Assembly: GCA_030063045.1 (NCBI GenBank)
Contig: JAQSEB010000090.1
Coordinates: 1,116,001-1,180,000 of the forward strand
Length of the DNA stretch: 64,000 bases
From: Pratylenchus scribneri
Taxonomy: Eukaryota > Nematoda > Chromadorea > Rhabditida > Pratylenchidae
Direction: 5' to 3'
The position numbers were made by a program, and so were the translations under genes. Below are positions 45,225-59,200 of this stretch, piece after piece. Numbering within the stretch: the first letter of the stretch is position 1; the number at the start of each line of letters is the position of its first letter. The notes under the pieces were generated by a model. That model did no database searches and was not told where the DNA came from. It worked only from the letters and a program-made list of their open reading frames with translations.

Positions 45225-45464
45225 ATGGTTTTCTTCAAAAAATTCCTTTCAATTTTGTTCACCATTTTTCTCCTTGTCCAAATTGTGAAATGTGCTCCTG
45301 CTGTCAATGTCCAAGGGGAAATGCCTTCACAAACTTCTTCTTTCGAATCCAGCGAACTTTCTGCTGCTGCTGCTGAATTTGATGGAATGATGGTGGAAGA
45401 GAAGGACCAACAAAATGTGCAAAAAAGAGAGGCGAAGAATTTGGATTATATTTATACCCAATAA
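45225..45464 (+). CDS. Small prepropeptide (secreted)
   Basis: A 79-residue single-exon frame. Residues 1-24 form a signal peptide (hydrophobic core LSILFTIFLLVQIV, cut near KCA). A Ser/Ala/Glu-rich propeptide follows. A dibasic KR site then leaves the C-terminal peptide EAKNLDYIYTQ. This is the layout of a neuropeptide or secreted signalling-peptide precursor. An AATAAA lies 35 bp after the stop. I do not recognise the peptide. Low-complexity parts (AAAA, SSS) reduce certainty, but the signal plus KR pattern is clear. Confidence 0.65.
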   Translation: MVFFKKFLSILFTIFLLVQIVKCAPAVNVQGEMPSQTSSFESSELSAAAAEFDGMMVEEKDQQNVQKREAKNLDYIYTQ

Positions 45465-45592
45465 TAAATTGCAAGAAATCGATGAACGATGATATTAAAT
45501 AAATGAATTTGTGAGGAATGATGTTAATTAAAATAAAAGCAGAATTATATGCATATTTAATATTTATTTAAGCGAGTGGTCATTTTCCACTT

Positions 45593-45985
45593 GCTGTGGG
45601 GTTCAGAGTAGGGTTCAGCGGTACCGGTACTTTGGACCAAAATCGGTACCGGTGCTTGCCGGTACCAGCCTACTCGTTATTCGGTACCGGTACTGGGTTT
45701 AGGGTCGGTACCCGGTACCGGTACTCGGCACCGGTCGGTACCGGTACCAGTCGGTACTGACGGTACTGGAGAAAAAAATAGACAAAAATAAATGATGCCC
45801 AGAGATGGGTGCATTCAAATCTCAAGCTGCTCATAGAGCAAGGGCGGGCCTGTGGAGGAAGAACAGAAATGTTCATGGAGGGCGTGGGGCCAAAAATACA
45901 CGCAAGGAGGATGGAGGCAAATGCCATGGCCCAAAGCAGATTGTGCAATGTCTCTTGACCAAATGAAGCCACTGAATCCCCCAAA
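45593..45985 (+). pseudogene. ncRNA candidate copy 3, broken by a GGTACC element
   Basis: The 5' arm GCTGTGGGGTTCAGAG is followed at 45609 by TAGGGTTCAGCGGTACCGG and 160 bp of GGTACCGG words, an inserted self-similar element. The 3' half from about 45796 matches copy 2 closely, including the T-run and 180 bp of flank. The TATA is degraded to TATTTAAGCG. It is a segmental duplicate of copy 2, since inactivated. Confidence 0.7.
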
Positions 45986-46294
45986 TTTTTTTTCAAATTA
46001 ATAAAAAATATTGTTTATATCCTTATAATATTTATTTTTAAGTTATTCCAGGTTTTTAAGAATAAAATAATTTATTAGTTACGGAAGAAATAAAAAGGAT
46101 AAAAAAATGTCAAAATATGTTTCTGCATTTTGGCGAATATCAAATATATTCGGTAACAGATATTTTTAATTATTCTTTGAGATTTACTTTTTTTGGAATT
46201 ATTGAATATTTAATTATCGAGAATTTAAATAAGTCATTTCACTCTTATATTTAAGGAAGAAGGATTGAATTCAAAGAATAATGATATGGAAAAA

Positions 46295-46903
46295 GGCAAA
46301 CGTAGAGAATTGTGGTCCCACTGGATTTTGATTTTAAAAATAGGGGAGACACATTTTTATGGGTTATTTTAGGCGTTGAACACGATTCTGAGTTCGGATT
46401 TTTGATATCTTGTCATCTTGGTAAAATATTGCCTACTTTTACCAAGAAAATGCCAGGATAAGACCAAGGCCAATTTTCAAAATAATTTTATTTATGGCAA
46501 ATTATACCTCAATCGACGCTGATCGACGAGAGGAATCGAATGGTATAACTTGCATTAGTTAATATTGAAAAATAAGCAAGTTATATGACTAAATACCTTA
46601 CCAAGATAAATAATTCTTTTTGTCATAACTAACCTATTTTGCCATATTTTCAAATAAAAATGGTACCATTAGATTCCTCTCGTTGAGCTGCGTCGATTGA
46701 ACTGGCTTAACAAAAATTTTCGCCAAAAGTGCCCTTGGTCCCCCCTTTGCTTTTTCATGATAAAAGTTGTCATTATCTTATCAAGATGGTAAGATATCAA
46801 AAATCTGAGCTCAGATTCGTGCTCAGCACCATCGGTTACCCCTAAAATGAGATTCCATTATTTAAAAAAAAAATCGGCGGGACCACAATTCTCTACGTTT
46901 GCC
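46295..46903. mobile_element. Inverted-repeat element, 25-bp perfect ends
   Basis: GGCAAACGTAGAGAATTGTG and five more bases at 46295-46319 are mirrored at 46879-46903. The pairing resumes further in (GGATTTTTGATATCTT / AAGATATCAAAAATC). The interior is non-coding. Target duplication not clear. Confidence 0.8.
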
Positions 46904-47245
46904 TGGTAAAAGACTAAAAAAATTGTGCATGTTTGATTATTAAAAAATATGATATATTGCCTGAAGCACATCAGTAAAGTCAATTTTATGGAATTGAAGG
47001 ATAAAGAAATGATTTTGAGTGAATTATAAACATCAAAATTTTATTTAAATTTTCTCATCATTAATTCCATCCATTTTATATTTTAAAATTTTAATTAAAA
47101 AAAATTTAATAAAAATCAATTTAAACGAAAATATAAAAGAAACGGCAATAAATTCGCAAAAAAAATATATAAAAATAAGCTAAGATATAAAATAAAAAAG
47201 GTGCATGAATTATGTTAATTGAATTAAATTTTAGCTGTTGTCGTT

Positions 47246-50200
47246 TCAAATTTTTTTGAATGCATCCGCCAAATTTTTCACATCCTCTGCATTGGCACGA
47301 TATTGGCCAGCATGCTTTTGCAAAGCCATTTTGAATGTCATCATTATCAGATCCTTTATTTGGCATTTGGCCAATTCCACTTTGCGTTTTGTCTCATCCG
47401 ATTCAAATAAGGCAATGCATTTTCCAATATCTTCCCTAACGAGTTCAATTTCGGCCAATTTCAAATTGCCCAATTTGATGGCTGCATCAGGCACCCAAAT
47501 TCGTTCATCATTGAGAAGAATGCCATGTCTCATTAGAATACCGGCAATTCGTTTTTCCTTATTTTTCCAAGCGGCCTTGTTGTTGAAACTAAAAATATTT
47601 TAAAAATATATCACATTATTATATTCTATTGCAATAAATTTTTTTAATATTCCAGGCAGGCACGTATCCAGGATTTTCGGATGGGGGGGGGGCACCCATG
47701 TAAAAAATTTCTAGGCGGGGTACGCATGTAAAAAAATTTGCCAAAGTAAAAATTTTAATACAAAAATTGGCCCCGCAGGGTAAAATTTTGGCCAAAAATG
47801 GCCCCGCAGGGTAAAATTTTGGCCAAAAATGGCCCCGCAGGGTAAAATTTTGGTCAAAAATGGCCGCGCAGCGAAAAATTTTGATCAATTTTGGACTACA
47901 GAAGGGTCCCCCCTTTACTTTTTTTTCTTCCACTTCCCCCGATGGGGGGGGGGGGGGTACGTACCCCGTGTATCCCCCCCCCCCCTAAATACGTGCCTGA
48001 TTCCAGGAACCTTTTTAGCAATATGTGTGTAAACTTATTTTTTTATATAAAAATATTATTTCATTTTCTCGAACAAATTGAAATATTTAATTTTATATTA
48101 TTGGATGTTTTTTTTAAAATTATTAATAATTTTTAAAAATAAAACTGTGTTAATTAAATTCATTATTTAGAAGTAAAGAAGCTAAACTGTCAAAAATCTA
48201 TTTGAAATGCTTTGCTTTTTTATCTAATATTTGTTCTATTTTGTTGAATATTTTTTAACATATTTTTATATAATCCTTTTAGCTATATATGCTAACTTAC
48301 ATTTCTTTAAATCGTTCCTCCATAGTTGGTAGATTTTTGAGAATGAAGGCATTCAAATTGTTTCTTATTTCAATATATATTCCATCGAGTACATTCCCAA
48401 ATTCAGCACCCATATCCACAGCAGTATCACTAAGTCCTGCCATCACATTTGCACAAAAGCCATCAATGCTTTTACGTTTTGTCTCAATCGATTTGCCAAC
48501 AATTTCCTCAACCGTATCTTTTACGGCCAAAATACCGCGTAATTTGGCATGCATCATCGATTTCGGTCCAAAATTTGTTTCCATTTTTGCATTGATATTT
48601 TGGCCCAAATCTTTGACCATTTCCTCAATATTTGAAGTGAAGAGTTTGTTCCTATCTGTTATAATTTATAAATATAAATATAAATTGGTCAATTTTTTTG
48701 GGCAAATATTTTCATTAAGTAAAAAATAATCAAATAAAATTATTTTTTTTTTCAAAAATTTTTTATTCTCAAAATTATTATCTCTTATTTTGTTCCTTTT
48801 TCAAAATAATTTAAAGAATGTTATTAAATTCTTAATTTATTCCTCAAAATAAATTCGGTACTTTTCGATTATCTGTAATTAGATTTTTTGGTTCACCATA
48901 GAAAGCTAACCGTAACCCTTATGGTTCATCCGGTCTAGGATTAAGATCTATATCATTCGATGTAGTGTTAAAAAGTCTCTAGACATTTAGAGGATAGAGA
49001 ATCATCTCATGTATCCGTAACTCTAACACTGATCATCTATAGGGGGCCTTTTATTTCTAAAACATCTGGTATAGTCTACAGTACAGATAACAACCGATAG
49101 GTACTATAAACATGTTTAAAATTAATATAATATTCTATCTAAAATGCTATAAAAAACAAACTTAAATTATTACCAATTGTTTCCTGTATCACAATATTTT
49201 CCATTGATCTCTGGAACAATTGATTCAATCCAACAGTGGCAAATTGCCTTTGTGTCCCGCTGAGTTGACCCAAAACAAGTTCTAGTATTCTTTGCATTTG
49301 AGGATATCGGCGCATGAGGAAGCGGCCAAATGAGAAGATTAATGTTCCGGAATATTCAACTGCCTTTTCGCGAAAATAATCATTCCAATTTATAGTGTCA
49401 TCGCCATTGGCTACCTAAAATAATAAATTTTATTTTGTTGAAAGTTAAAAAATTTTCAATTTAACATAGACACGAAATTATATAAATTTGGAAAATTCTT
49501 TGCTTACTTTAATAATAATTATTATTATATAATATACTTTTTAGACTTTCCAAAATTCAGCAGCTTTCCTAGGGATTTATTTTACCATAATAATTGGTTA
49601 TGAGAATATAATAGACTAATTATCTTTGTAAAAAATCGCTTTAAACAATTGAAATTACAATATAAATATTTATAATTTTTTTAGATTACTATAGAAAAAT
49701 ATTTTTTAATTTTTATGGAAGAAATAAAAATTTTTTGAATATAAATAAATTAATTTTATAAAAAAATTATTACTAATTATTAATCGTTTTTTTTTAAATT
49801 ATACAAATATTATTTAATAAATAATAAGTGATCTTATTGAAATACTATGGAAAGATAAAATAAAACTATTTACCGCAATGCCTTTTTGAATGTCCTTGAG
49901 GCCATTTTCAAATAATGCTAAAGCTAGGTCTGGCCTATAACAACACAAAGCAACAACACCCAATCCAACCTTAATATATTATATAATTAAAAAACATTTA
50001 AAAATGTAAATAAATAAAATAATAATAAATTCACCTGAATTACTCCAAGCGCAATGAGCGCAATTCCTGACCAAAAAGAGGGTTCAACTTTTTGATAGCC
50101 ATGATGAATTTGGGCGGTTTGCCTCGGGAATTCATATCTCTCTTTTCTTCTTCAGTTTGTTTCCTTTTTCGTTCATTTTCATTTTGCCCATCCTCATCCT

Positions 50201-53200
50201 CTTCCTCATCATACTCATTTTCATCCCTTTTTTCATTATCATCTTCGTCTGCATCATCGTTTACATACTGAAATTTTGATTATTTTCATATTTTAGGGTT
50301 TTAAAAACCTTCTGGCCCTTTCATTTTTTTATATTTATAAATAAAGGTTAAGTAAAATGAACTTTTCAAAAAAGATAATTTTAAAATGTTGAAGGATTCG
50401 CATTTTTAAGAAAAAAAAACTTGGCCAAATGGACAATTATATCATTTCCTAATAGCTCTATCTTTGCCAATCCTAAATTTTACTAAAATTTAAACACTTT
50501 TATGGACAAAATATATGGTCTTTAAATATGTCAATTTCAAACGAATGCCATTATAAATGGCATCATTAATTATTTTATAAAATAGTTTCTTTAGTATAAT
50601 TTTATTGAGCATCAAATTGAACATTTCAGATTAAAATCATTTAAAATTAATAAAAAATTTTTCACAAACCCGTTCAATTCTGATTGTTTGGCCTGCTGGA
50701 CAATTTCGAGCTCTTTCAATGTTTTCCATCATATCATGTTGCCATTCTTTTAGCTAGGGTTGCGCCCCCGAAGGTCGGGGGTGAGTTGGACGGGGACGGG
50801 GGTGATCGGGGATGGCACCTTCGGGGACGGGGACGGGGGTGACCTTGACGGGGACCCCCGCGGGGATCCCCGCGGGGGTACGGGGGTGATCTAAATTTTT
50901 TAAAAGGCCTTATTTTTCAGACAAAAAATTTTCTGAAGAAAAATTTACTAAAATTTCAATAAATTATAAGCGTAAATATATTTTACATCGTCATTTATTC
51001 CAATTTCCTATCTAATTTCTTCCGCAATAAAACCAGATTTTGTTGGTTCCAATTGAAAATCATCCAAATTTGCTTTTACAACTAAAATTTGACGGAAGTT
51101 TCTTGGAAAACTTTTAAATAAAATCAACTATATGGCGAGATATGATGAAGTCAGATTCTTGTTTCCTAAATTAGCTATAGGAAGTGATTTTCGTAAATCT
51201 TTGATTGGGAATTGCATACTTAATAATAGAAAAGTTTAGGTTGAGATCATTTCTATCTCGGCTATTTCCGTATCAGCAATTTTGACGAACCATAGTTCAT
51301 CAATCATCATCCAAATAACCAATCAGAATGTTTAAAGTGCATCTTATAGCCCAATTATTAGCTATCTATTGATATATTGTTCATAAAAAACTGTAATGTT
51401 TTGGCTAAGTTATGGCCATAAATACAAAAATAAAGGCGGTTTTTCAAAGTTTTTGGACAAAAATTGGACAAAACTTACATATTTAGATAATCAACATACC
51501 AATGGATAGCCAATATTAGGGCTATTAAACTTACTTTAGATCTTTTAAATTGTTTAATTGGGTGGCGAGCTGCAACTCGTCAAATTCGCTGACTGAGATG
51601 GAAGTGGCGAGACGGAAATGTCCCTCGCCGAAAAAGTTTCAATAGCCTTGCAGCGAAAAATATTAGCCAGATAAAGCCGCGCAGCGAAAAATTTTTACCG
51701 CCCTACAGAAATCTGCACAAAATTTCTTTATCTTATCCCATTTTCCTTGAAAAATCCAATAATATGGGGTGCATGTTCACCCCCGTACCCCCGCGGGGGT
51801 GAGCTTTCGGGGACGGGGATTTACGGGGATGGACCTTCGGGGACGGGGACGGGGGTGAGGCCCAAAATCCTCGGGGATCCCCGTCGGGGGTGGCCCCCGC
51901 GGGGCCGGGGGCGCAACCCTACTTTTAGCAATTCCACACGTCGCCTAATTTGTGCGGCCCGTTCACTATCAAATGATCGAATATTTCCAATACTGTAAAT
52001 GAAAAGAAAAATTTATAAACGATTTTCAATAGAATTTCAAAACTTCGATTTTAAAATTAGATTCTATAATCTTTAATTCATTAATGTGAGTAAACTAATT
52101 TTAGCTTAAAAACCGAAACCTACTCTACTGATTTTGGATTTTTGCTTTTTAAAAAATTGAAAAAAATGTTTGAATTGTAAACAATTAAAAATAAAAATTA
52201 CTCTTCGAAATTGTTGATAGATATTCTTTTTACTATTTCTGAAATTTTCATATGATAATTCGTTTTTTTTTTGGTAGAAACCAAAACATTTAAATTCGAT
52301 ATCTTATTTTTCATTTTTTATAAAAGGATTACTTTTGATTTAATCAATTAATTAATAAATTAATAAAAAAATTTTTACTTAATGTTTTCTGTTTGCTGTT
52401 GAATATTGTCCGTTGATGAACATGGATTTGTTAATTCAGCAGCGGCGGATGTTGATGCTTGATTATTTTGTGTTGTGCCAATCGAAGCCACTCCTTCGAC
52501 AATTTGTTCACCTTGAAGCAAATCAATTTCCGTATTGGTTGCTTCCACTGCCTTTTGCATATGCTCAATGAAGGCCGCTCTGAATCTTTGAGATTCTTGT
52601 GAATCATTATTGGCCACAATAAAATTTTGTTCGCTCCGAATGACGTCATGCATTGCGTGTGTGGCATAGCCAAAAGATTTGAATATTGGCTCACGGCTGG
52701 TTGCTTGTTGGATCAAATTTTCTGTGTCCTCCAATTCTACTTTGCTATCATCCTTGGGGAAAAAAGAATTTCGTCAAAATAATTTATTTAATCATAGATT
52801 CCACTTTTAATCAATATATCAAGTGAAAATTAACTTTAATTTTAACAAGTTTTTTTTGATTATATAGTAGTATTAATTATGATATTTAAATTAGATTTAA
52901 AATTAAATATAATTGGAAGAAAATTAAATAAGTAATGACCAAAAAAATCGGCGACAAAATAGGCAATATTTTGGATTTTTTTTTTATTTTTTGGCTATAA
53001 TTTCAGGTCCGAATTATGTTTTATTAAAACATTTTGATATCAAAATGCTCAATGGAAAGAGTTATTTATTTTACTAAATTGATTAAAAATTGTAAAAAAA
53101 TTGAAAAATTTTAAAATTTTGACAAAAAATTTGGGTATTAAGTCTAAACTTCAAGTTGGATTCTCAATTAAATTTTTTTAAATATATTTAATAATTTTAC

Positions 53201-56200
53201 ATTTGCTCGGTGCTTCCGTAGGCCCAAATTGTGTTGCGCTTGTTTGAGCATGTAAACAGAATTTTTCAAATAATCGCCCTTTACTGCTCGCTTTTTCTGA
53301 GTCAAATTTTCTCGCAATTCATTGATGAGAATGTCGGCCATATTAATACATTTTTCCGCATTCGCTCCATCTTGTGAAAAAAAAGGTAAATCAGAATCTT
53401 TTTTATTACAAAATTAGTAGTCGATATCAGAATTTTGAGTAAAAAATTAATTTTTTAAAGTTTTCTTCATAGAAATTTTAAAATTTTTTCAATTTATAAA
53501 ATAGTAAGTTCTAAATATTATATTTAATAGTTTTAAAATATTAATGCCTTGGAAAATTGCGATTTTAATTACATTTTAGAAAAAAAATTTATTTTGACTG
53601 ATAAATTTTTGGATTATAATTCTAGAAAAGAACGGGGATACTGGTATTGTTAGCCGCATACTTATTGGGATAGATCAAATAGAATCATATTTAGTATATT
53701 AGGATAAAATCAACACAATTATAAATAAGTACAATTGCTACATGCTATTATCGTTTAAAACCTAGACCAATTAGTATGATAGTAGAATAAAAACTTATCT
53801 AATTCATCGATAATTTCTTTCAATCTTATGCCCCAAAGTTCCTCATTTTGAAGGCGTAATATATCCTGATCCTTCATTGTTTTGATCATTTCCTCAGTAA
53901 AATTTGCAAATTTTGCAAAAATTTGGTCTCGCATTATCCATTTAGGCAATTTTCCTTTTTCAAATGTGTCCAATTCCTCTTCCTCAGACATGTCCCTCTC
54001 AACAATGACATTGTCAAATTCCCAATAGCTGGGATAGATCACAGCTTGATCATTTTCACTTCGTCTACATAAAATCATTTGACATTGCCCTGGGCGTCCT
54101 TGACGAGCAGTTCGTCCATAATTCTGAAAATAAATTTAAAAATGATTATACTACATTCATATTTTTGATTTCTTCTTAAATTTCTTAGAATTTTAGCGTT
54201 TTATTCTATTTTTTAAAAGTCAAATTCGAATCAATCATTTCGAAAAAAAAATATTAATGAAAACATAATGATATTGATTTATTCCAAAAAATATACATTA
54301 GATAAAAATCTCTAAAAAAAATATTGTCAAATACATCATTCATTATGTCTTAATTAATTCGATTTCTATTGATCTAAAATATGTGGATATAAATTAGATT
54401 ATAAATAGAGTCAAAAATCGGTTTTACAAAGTTATTTAAAATCCGATTTCAGTTTTTTCGAAGAAATTTCGGTTTTAAATCATCGATTTTCTGAAAACGA
54501 GACCAACTTTGCATAAAGTCACAAAATTACATATTTCATAGTATATTTAATCGATGGTCTATTCGATATGGTGAATTTTAAGAGATTATATTAATTTTGG
54601 CCCAAGTTAGAAATTTGAATTTTATAATAAATCATAAATTTGTACAAAATTACAAAAAACAAACCTGCATTTGTACGCGCATGTTGAGTGGCAAAAATGT
54701 GACCAGAACAAAAAGCCCGCCTTTATCGTCCACCCTGTCCGATGTGATTATATCAGTGCCTCGGCCAGCCAAATTAGTCGACAAAATAATTGATCCTGGC
54801 TCCGCGCATTTCTCCATTTCTTTTTTCTGCTCCAGCGAATCATCATCACTGTAGATGCGAATGCCTTTGGCTTCTGATTTGCTCAATTTTTGGGATAATT
54901 CCTTTCGCAATGTTTCCACTTGATTCACTGTCTCACTGATTACTAAAATTGCGCGGCCTTCTTTCACTGTTTTTTCCACCTGTGTGAATGACAATACTTT
55001 ATTCCATGTCGAATGAATATATAAATTTTACTAATGTATATTGCTTAAAAAATTTTAAAATTTTACGTTATAATTATCTCTAATATAAAAAGGCTATTTT
55101 TGGATGATAATTTTTAGATTTTTCGATCATAAAATAATAATTCTAAATGATTTTTCCCAAAATATTCAAAAATTAATTATCATTATTAATAATTTAAATT
55201 TAATACTATAATTTATACTAAAAAATTCTACCAGGAATATTAATAATTAATTTTAATTATAAGAATTATTAAATTCTACAATTTTTATTATCAGCTAATT
55301 AATTAATTCTAAAATTTTTGTCAAAAATTTTCAAAATTTAATTAATTATATTATGGTCAATTATTTTTATTATAGATTACGAAAATTATCTATTAAATAT
55401 TTTAATAATTTTATTGTTTAACTTAGTGGATTTTTAATATTATATTTTTTATATATATCATATTAAATAATATTATATTTTAAAATGATTTATTCTCTAA
55501 CCCTATCAATAATTGCGTTGAGCCAATCTTTTCTGTTTGCAAGCAGAAGTCCTTTCAACTCTTCAAGTCTTTTCTTCTTGAATGTTGGTATTGAAACCAA
55601 TTCAACGGGATAAAGTCTCTTTAAAAATTGTTGAGCCGGTTCTGAGCCAAGTGTTCCGGTTAGCCCATAGATATTCGTTCCGTATCGCTTGAAATATTCC
55701 AGATTTGAAGAGAACAATGTCACAATGCTCCCTTTCCTTATTTTTAATTGATGCTTAATCTCCAAAAATTCGTGCAACTGAAATGGGGATTTGGAAGAAT
55801 GACAACAGAAATATGTAATAAATAATAATAATTTTATTTTTGTACTATTTAGCATTTTTAAAGCATTGAAAATGAGAAGCGTCGATTTTTTTTTCACTTA
55901 ATACCCTATCCCCCGAAAACTTTAACCCTATAACCGGATGACCCATGAGGATCATTTTATCTTTTCCTAATTGAACTAAAAACCTAAAAAATGTGCCCAG
56001 AGATAACCGATAAGTACACAAATAATTTTTATTGAGATCCTCTCATAATTAACCATAACTACAAAAAAATTATCTCTAAAATGATATATAAAATTTTTAA
56101 AAAGAAGTAAAAAAATATGTAGAATTGTCGTAGTGACTAATTTTCTTACAATCCTCTATTGTATTATTTTTAAAAATATATTCTTTTTAATTTATATCTC

Positions 56201-59200
56201 AATGGCATAATTATATGAATACAAAATTCTTACACCATCTGAGTATCGGCTTTGTTGCAATGTTGTGCCAGTATTTTTAAAATCCAATATCTTTATGCAT
56301 TTAAATCCATGTTCATCTTTCGTAATTTTATAATTGTTTCCCTCTTGCATGCGAAACGCAGTAACCATAGAATTAGCCCATTTCTTTGTCATTGAACGAG
56401 CAAATTCTTTCAAATGTTCAGGAATGGTGAGACGAATCTAATTGTTTCAAAATTAAAGAATGGAAAATTATTCATATTTGAGCAAATTATTTGCGAGAAA
56501 TCAAATTAAATTTAAAACTTTTAATTTTCAATTTTTCTTAATATTTTGATTCAAGAAATCTAATATACATTTAAATGATTAGAATAGTTTAGGGATTCGC
56601 ATAAAATATATTTATTGAATGTCAACAGATTTTGCTTTAAAGATTAAAAGAGCTTTGTTATTTATATAGGCTTTATTAAAACCAACTACCCACTAAAAGT
56701 TTATAAATACTATTTCGCCATAGAATTAGAAAAATATAAACAGAGAAATATTTTAAATTTGGGTTAAAAATAAATATAAGTTTACGAGTATCACCAGCAT
56801 GGGTATTAGGGCCAGAGTTTAGGTATTTGCTCTGTTTATTTCGGTGAAATTATATATCATATTCAGTTTTAGTTAGATAATTTTAGGGTTAACAAAATTT
56901 TAATTGAAATTTTGACATTTAATAAATATTAGATCCAATTTCTCGACAAAATAATCATTATATGACAATAATTTCACTCAAAAGATTAGCCTTACTTGAT
57001 TGTCTTGTGAATCGATGGCGTCTAACATCCATTTCTCCACAATATCAATCATATTGCGACATTTGAAACGATGGACCAGTTGTTCGCCAGTTTCCGAATC
57101 AATTTTGCGCAGCTCATAACAATTCTCTTCAGATTTATGCACAATTTCGGACTGCAATGCTTGAAGTGATATCCAAAATTTCCAGGCCATCTCCATGAAA
57201 CCGTGCAATAATTCAGAGCCGGGCACCTGATGTGAAAGCATCAAAATTCGGCCACTGGTGATATCGTCGACGAGCATACTGTCCACTTCGTCAACAATTA
57301 TAATGGCATAGGGACGATCGCAGCGGACATTCTAATAAATATTTAATATAATTTGTAGATATAAATTGGAAAAAAAATAAAAAAAACAATTTCTTATAAT
57401 TTTAAAATTCAATTTCAATTCAAATTGAGTCCTTGAATAATATCTATTAGTAATAAAAATATTACCGGAAATTGTTATAACAATTTCATTTGAAAGATGT
57501 GTTTGAATTAAAAATTAATTGACTAGCATATCGAAAATCCCCTAGAGCAAAAAAAAATGACTTTAATAATCAGTCATACTTTTAGTTCTTTTTAATTTCA
57601 ATTCTCTAATAATTCCCCATCCTTTACTTTGAAGATCCGCAGCTAGTTAGCAGAGTGAACTTTAAAAAATTGTATTTTCTTAGTTCCCTAAAGCTCTATA
57701 AAATCCGTTATAATTGTTCAAAATGTCTACAAAATAAGGAGTTAGACTCCTAATTTTACAAATTTTTGGAAGTTGAAAAATAAATCCAATGGGGAATTAA
57801 AAAGGTTTTTTTTAGTTTTATAAATGCCAATTCCACAATAGGGCCAATGTGGTCAATTCCACAATAGGGTCAATGTGGTCAATTCCACAATAGGGTCAAT
57901 GTGAGCGTTTTCGAGTTCTAATAAATCAAAAACCGGCTTTAGACCCTACAAACCTTATGCCATTTTGTTGTTCTCATCGATAAGCATCGATTGATATATA
58001 ATTTGTTATTTTTTCTTCCAAAATTAAAGAGTTAAAAACCAAAGACTAAAAATGGTTTAAAATTACATTTTAATATTTGGCCATAACTTGACATTTTATA
58101 TACCATTCGATGCGTCTTGATGAGATCTACAAAATTGTATAAGGTTTGTAGGGTCTAAAGCCGGTTTTTGATTTATTAGAAGTCGTAAACAGTCACATTG
58201 ACCCTATTGTGGAATTGACCCCGGACGGTTTTATAAATATAAATTTTATATTGGTAATGCTGAATAAAAATTGAATTTTCTATAATTTATTTATTAATAT
58301 GCAGTAATAAACAAACATCGCCTTGAAGAAGATCAAGCATGTCCCCCTGGAATGATCCCAAATCTCCGTAGATTATGTCCGCTTTGTAGGGCTTTTGGCG
58401 TGCAGCCAATTCCATTCGGCGTGAAATAATGTTGTGCGCCACATTCAATCCCAGCATCGAGTAAAATGCACGACGCTTTTTGTCTCGTGCATCACGGATG
58501 GCCAAAATTTTGTTGCTGGTAACAATGTCAACCTGTGAATTTTAATTAATTATTTTATAGACAAATAAATTTGTCTTATTAGCAAAATAAATTCGAAATA
58601 TTTTGAGTTTTTTTTTGCTAATTTAGTGGCTTAATAGATTTATAGAAGAATAGATAAAAATTTTTATAATTATTTTTATTAAAATCTGAAGGAAAAAGGA
58701 AGCTTTCTAAATTCATTTACTTAAAGGATCACTTAATTTTGTGAAAAATATTTTTATTTATTTACATTTTAAATATTAAATACATTTATTGTATTTTAAT
58801 GATATTTTTATAATTTTTGAACATAAATATCAGGGAAAATATATTTTTAAATTTGATTATTTAACAATTGTTATAATAATTAAATAAATAACAATGATTT
58901 TTTCTCTAAAATTCATACCGTTTGCTTGTTGCCCCCAGCTATTGTCAGAATTGCTGCATGCATGGCAATTATTGTTGTTTTGCCTTCACCCGTTGAAACT
59001 TGTATCAATTTACCCGTTTCTTTGCTGGATAAAAGCTCAAGAAGGGCAATGAGTTGGGCATTCCGTGGTTTATTTCCTTTATTTTAGAAAATATTATGCA
59101 ATTTATTTAAGAAAAATAAATTTAATTGCTTTTTAATCATTAAATTTTCCAACCTGTTGCCAAAAAATTAGCCCTCGCCACAACTGCAATTAGCATCGAG

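Noticed and set aside
51747..51998. Plus-strand Gly/Pro-rich frame
   Set aside because: It runs from transposon arm into the SecA-like exon on the wrong strand; GC-rich repeats keep it open.
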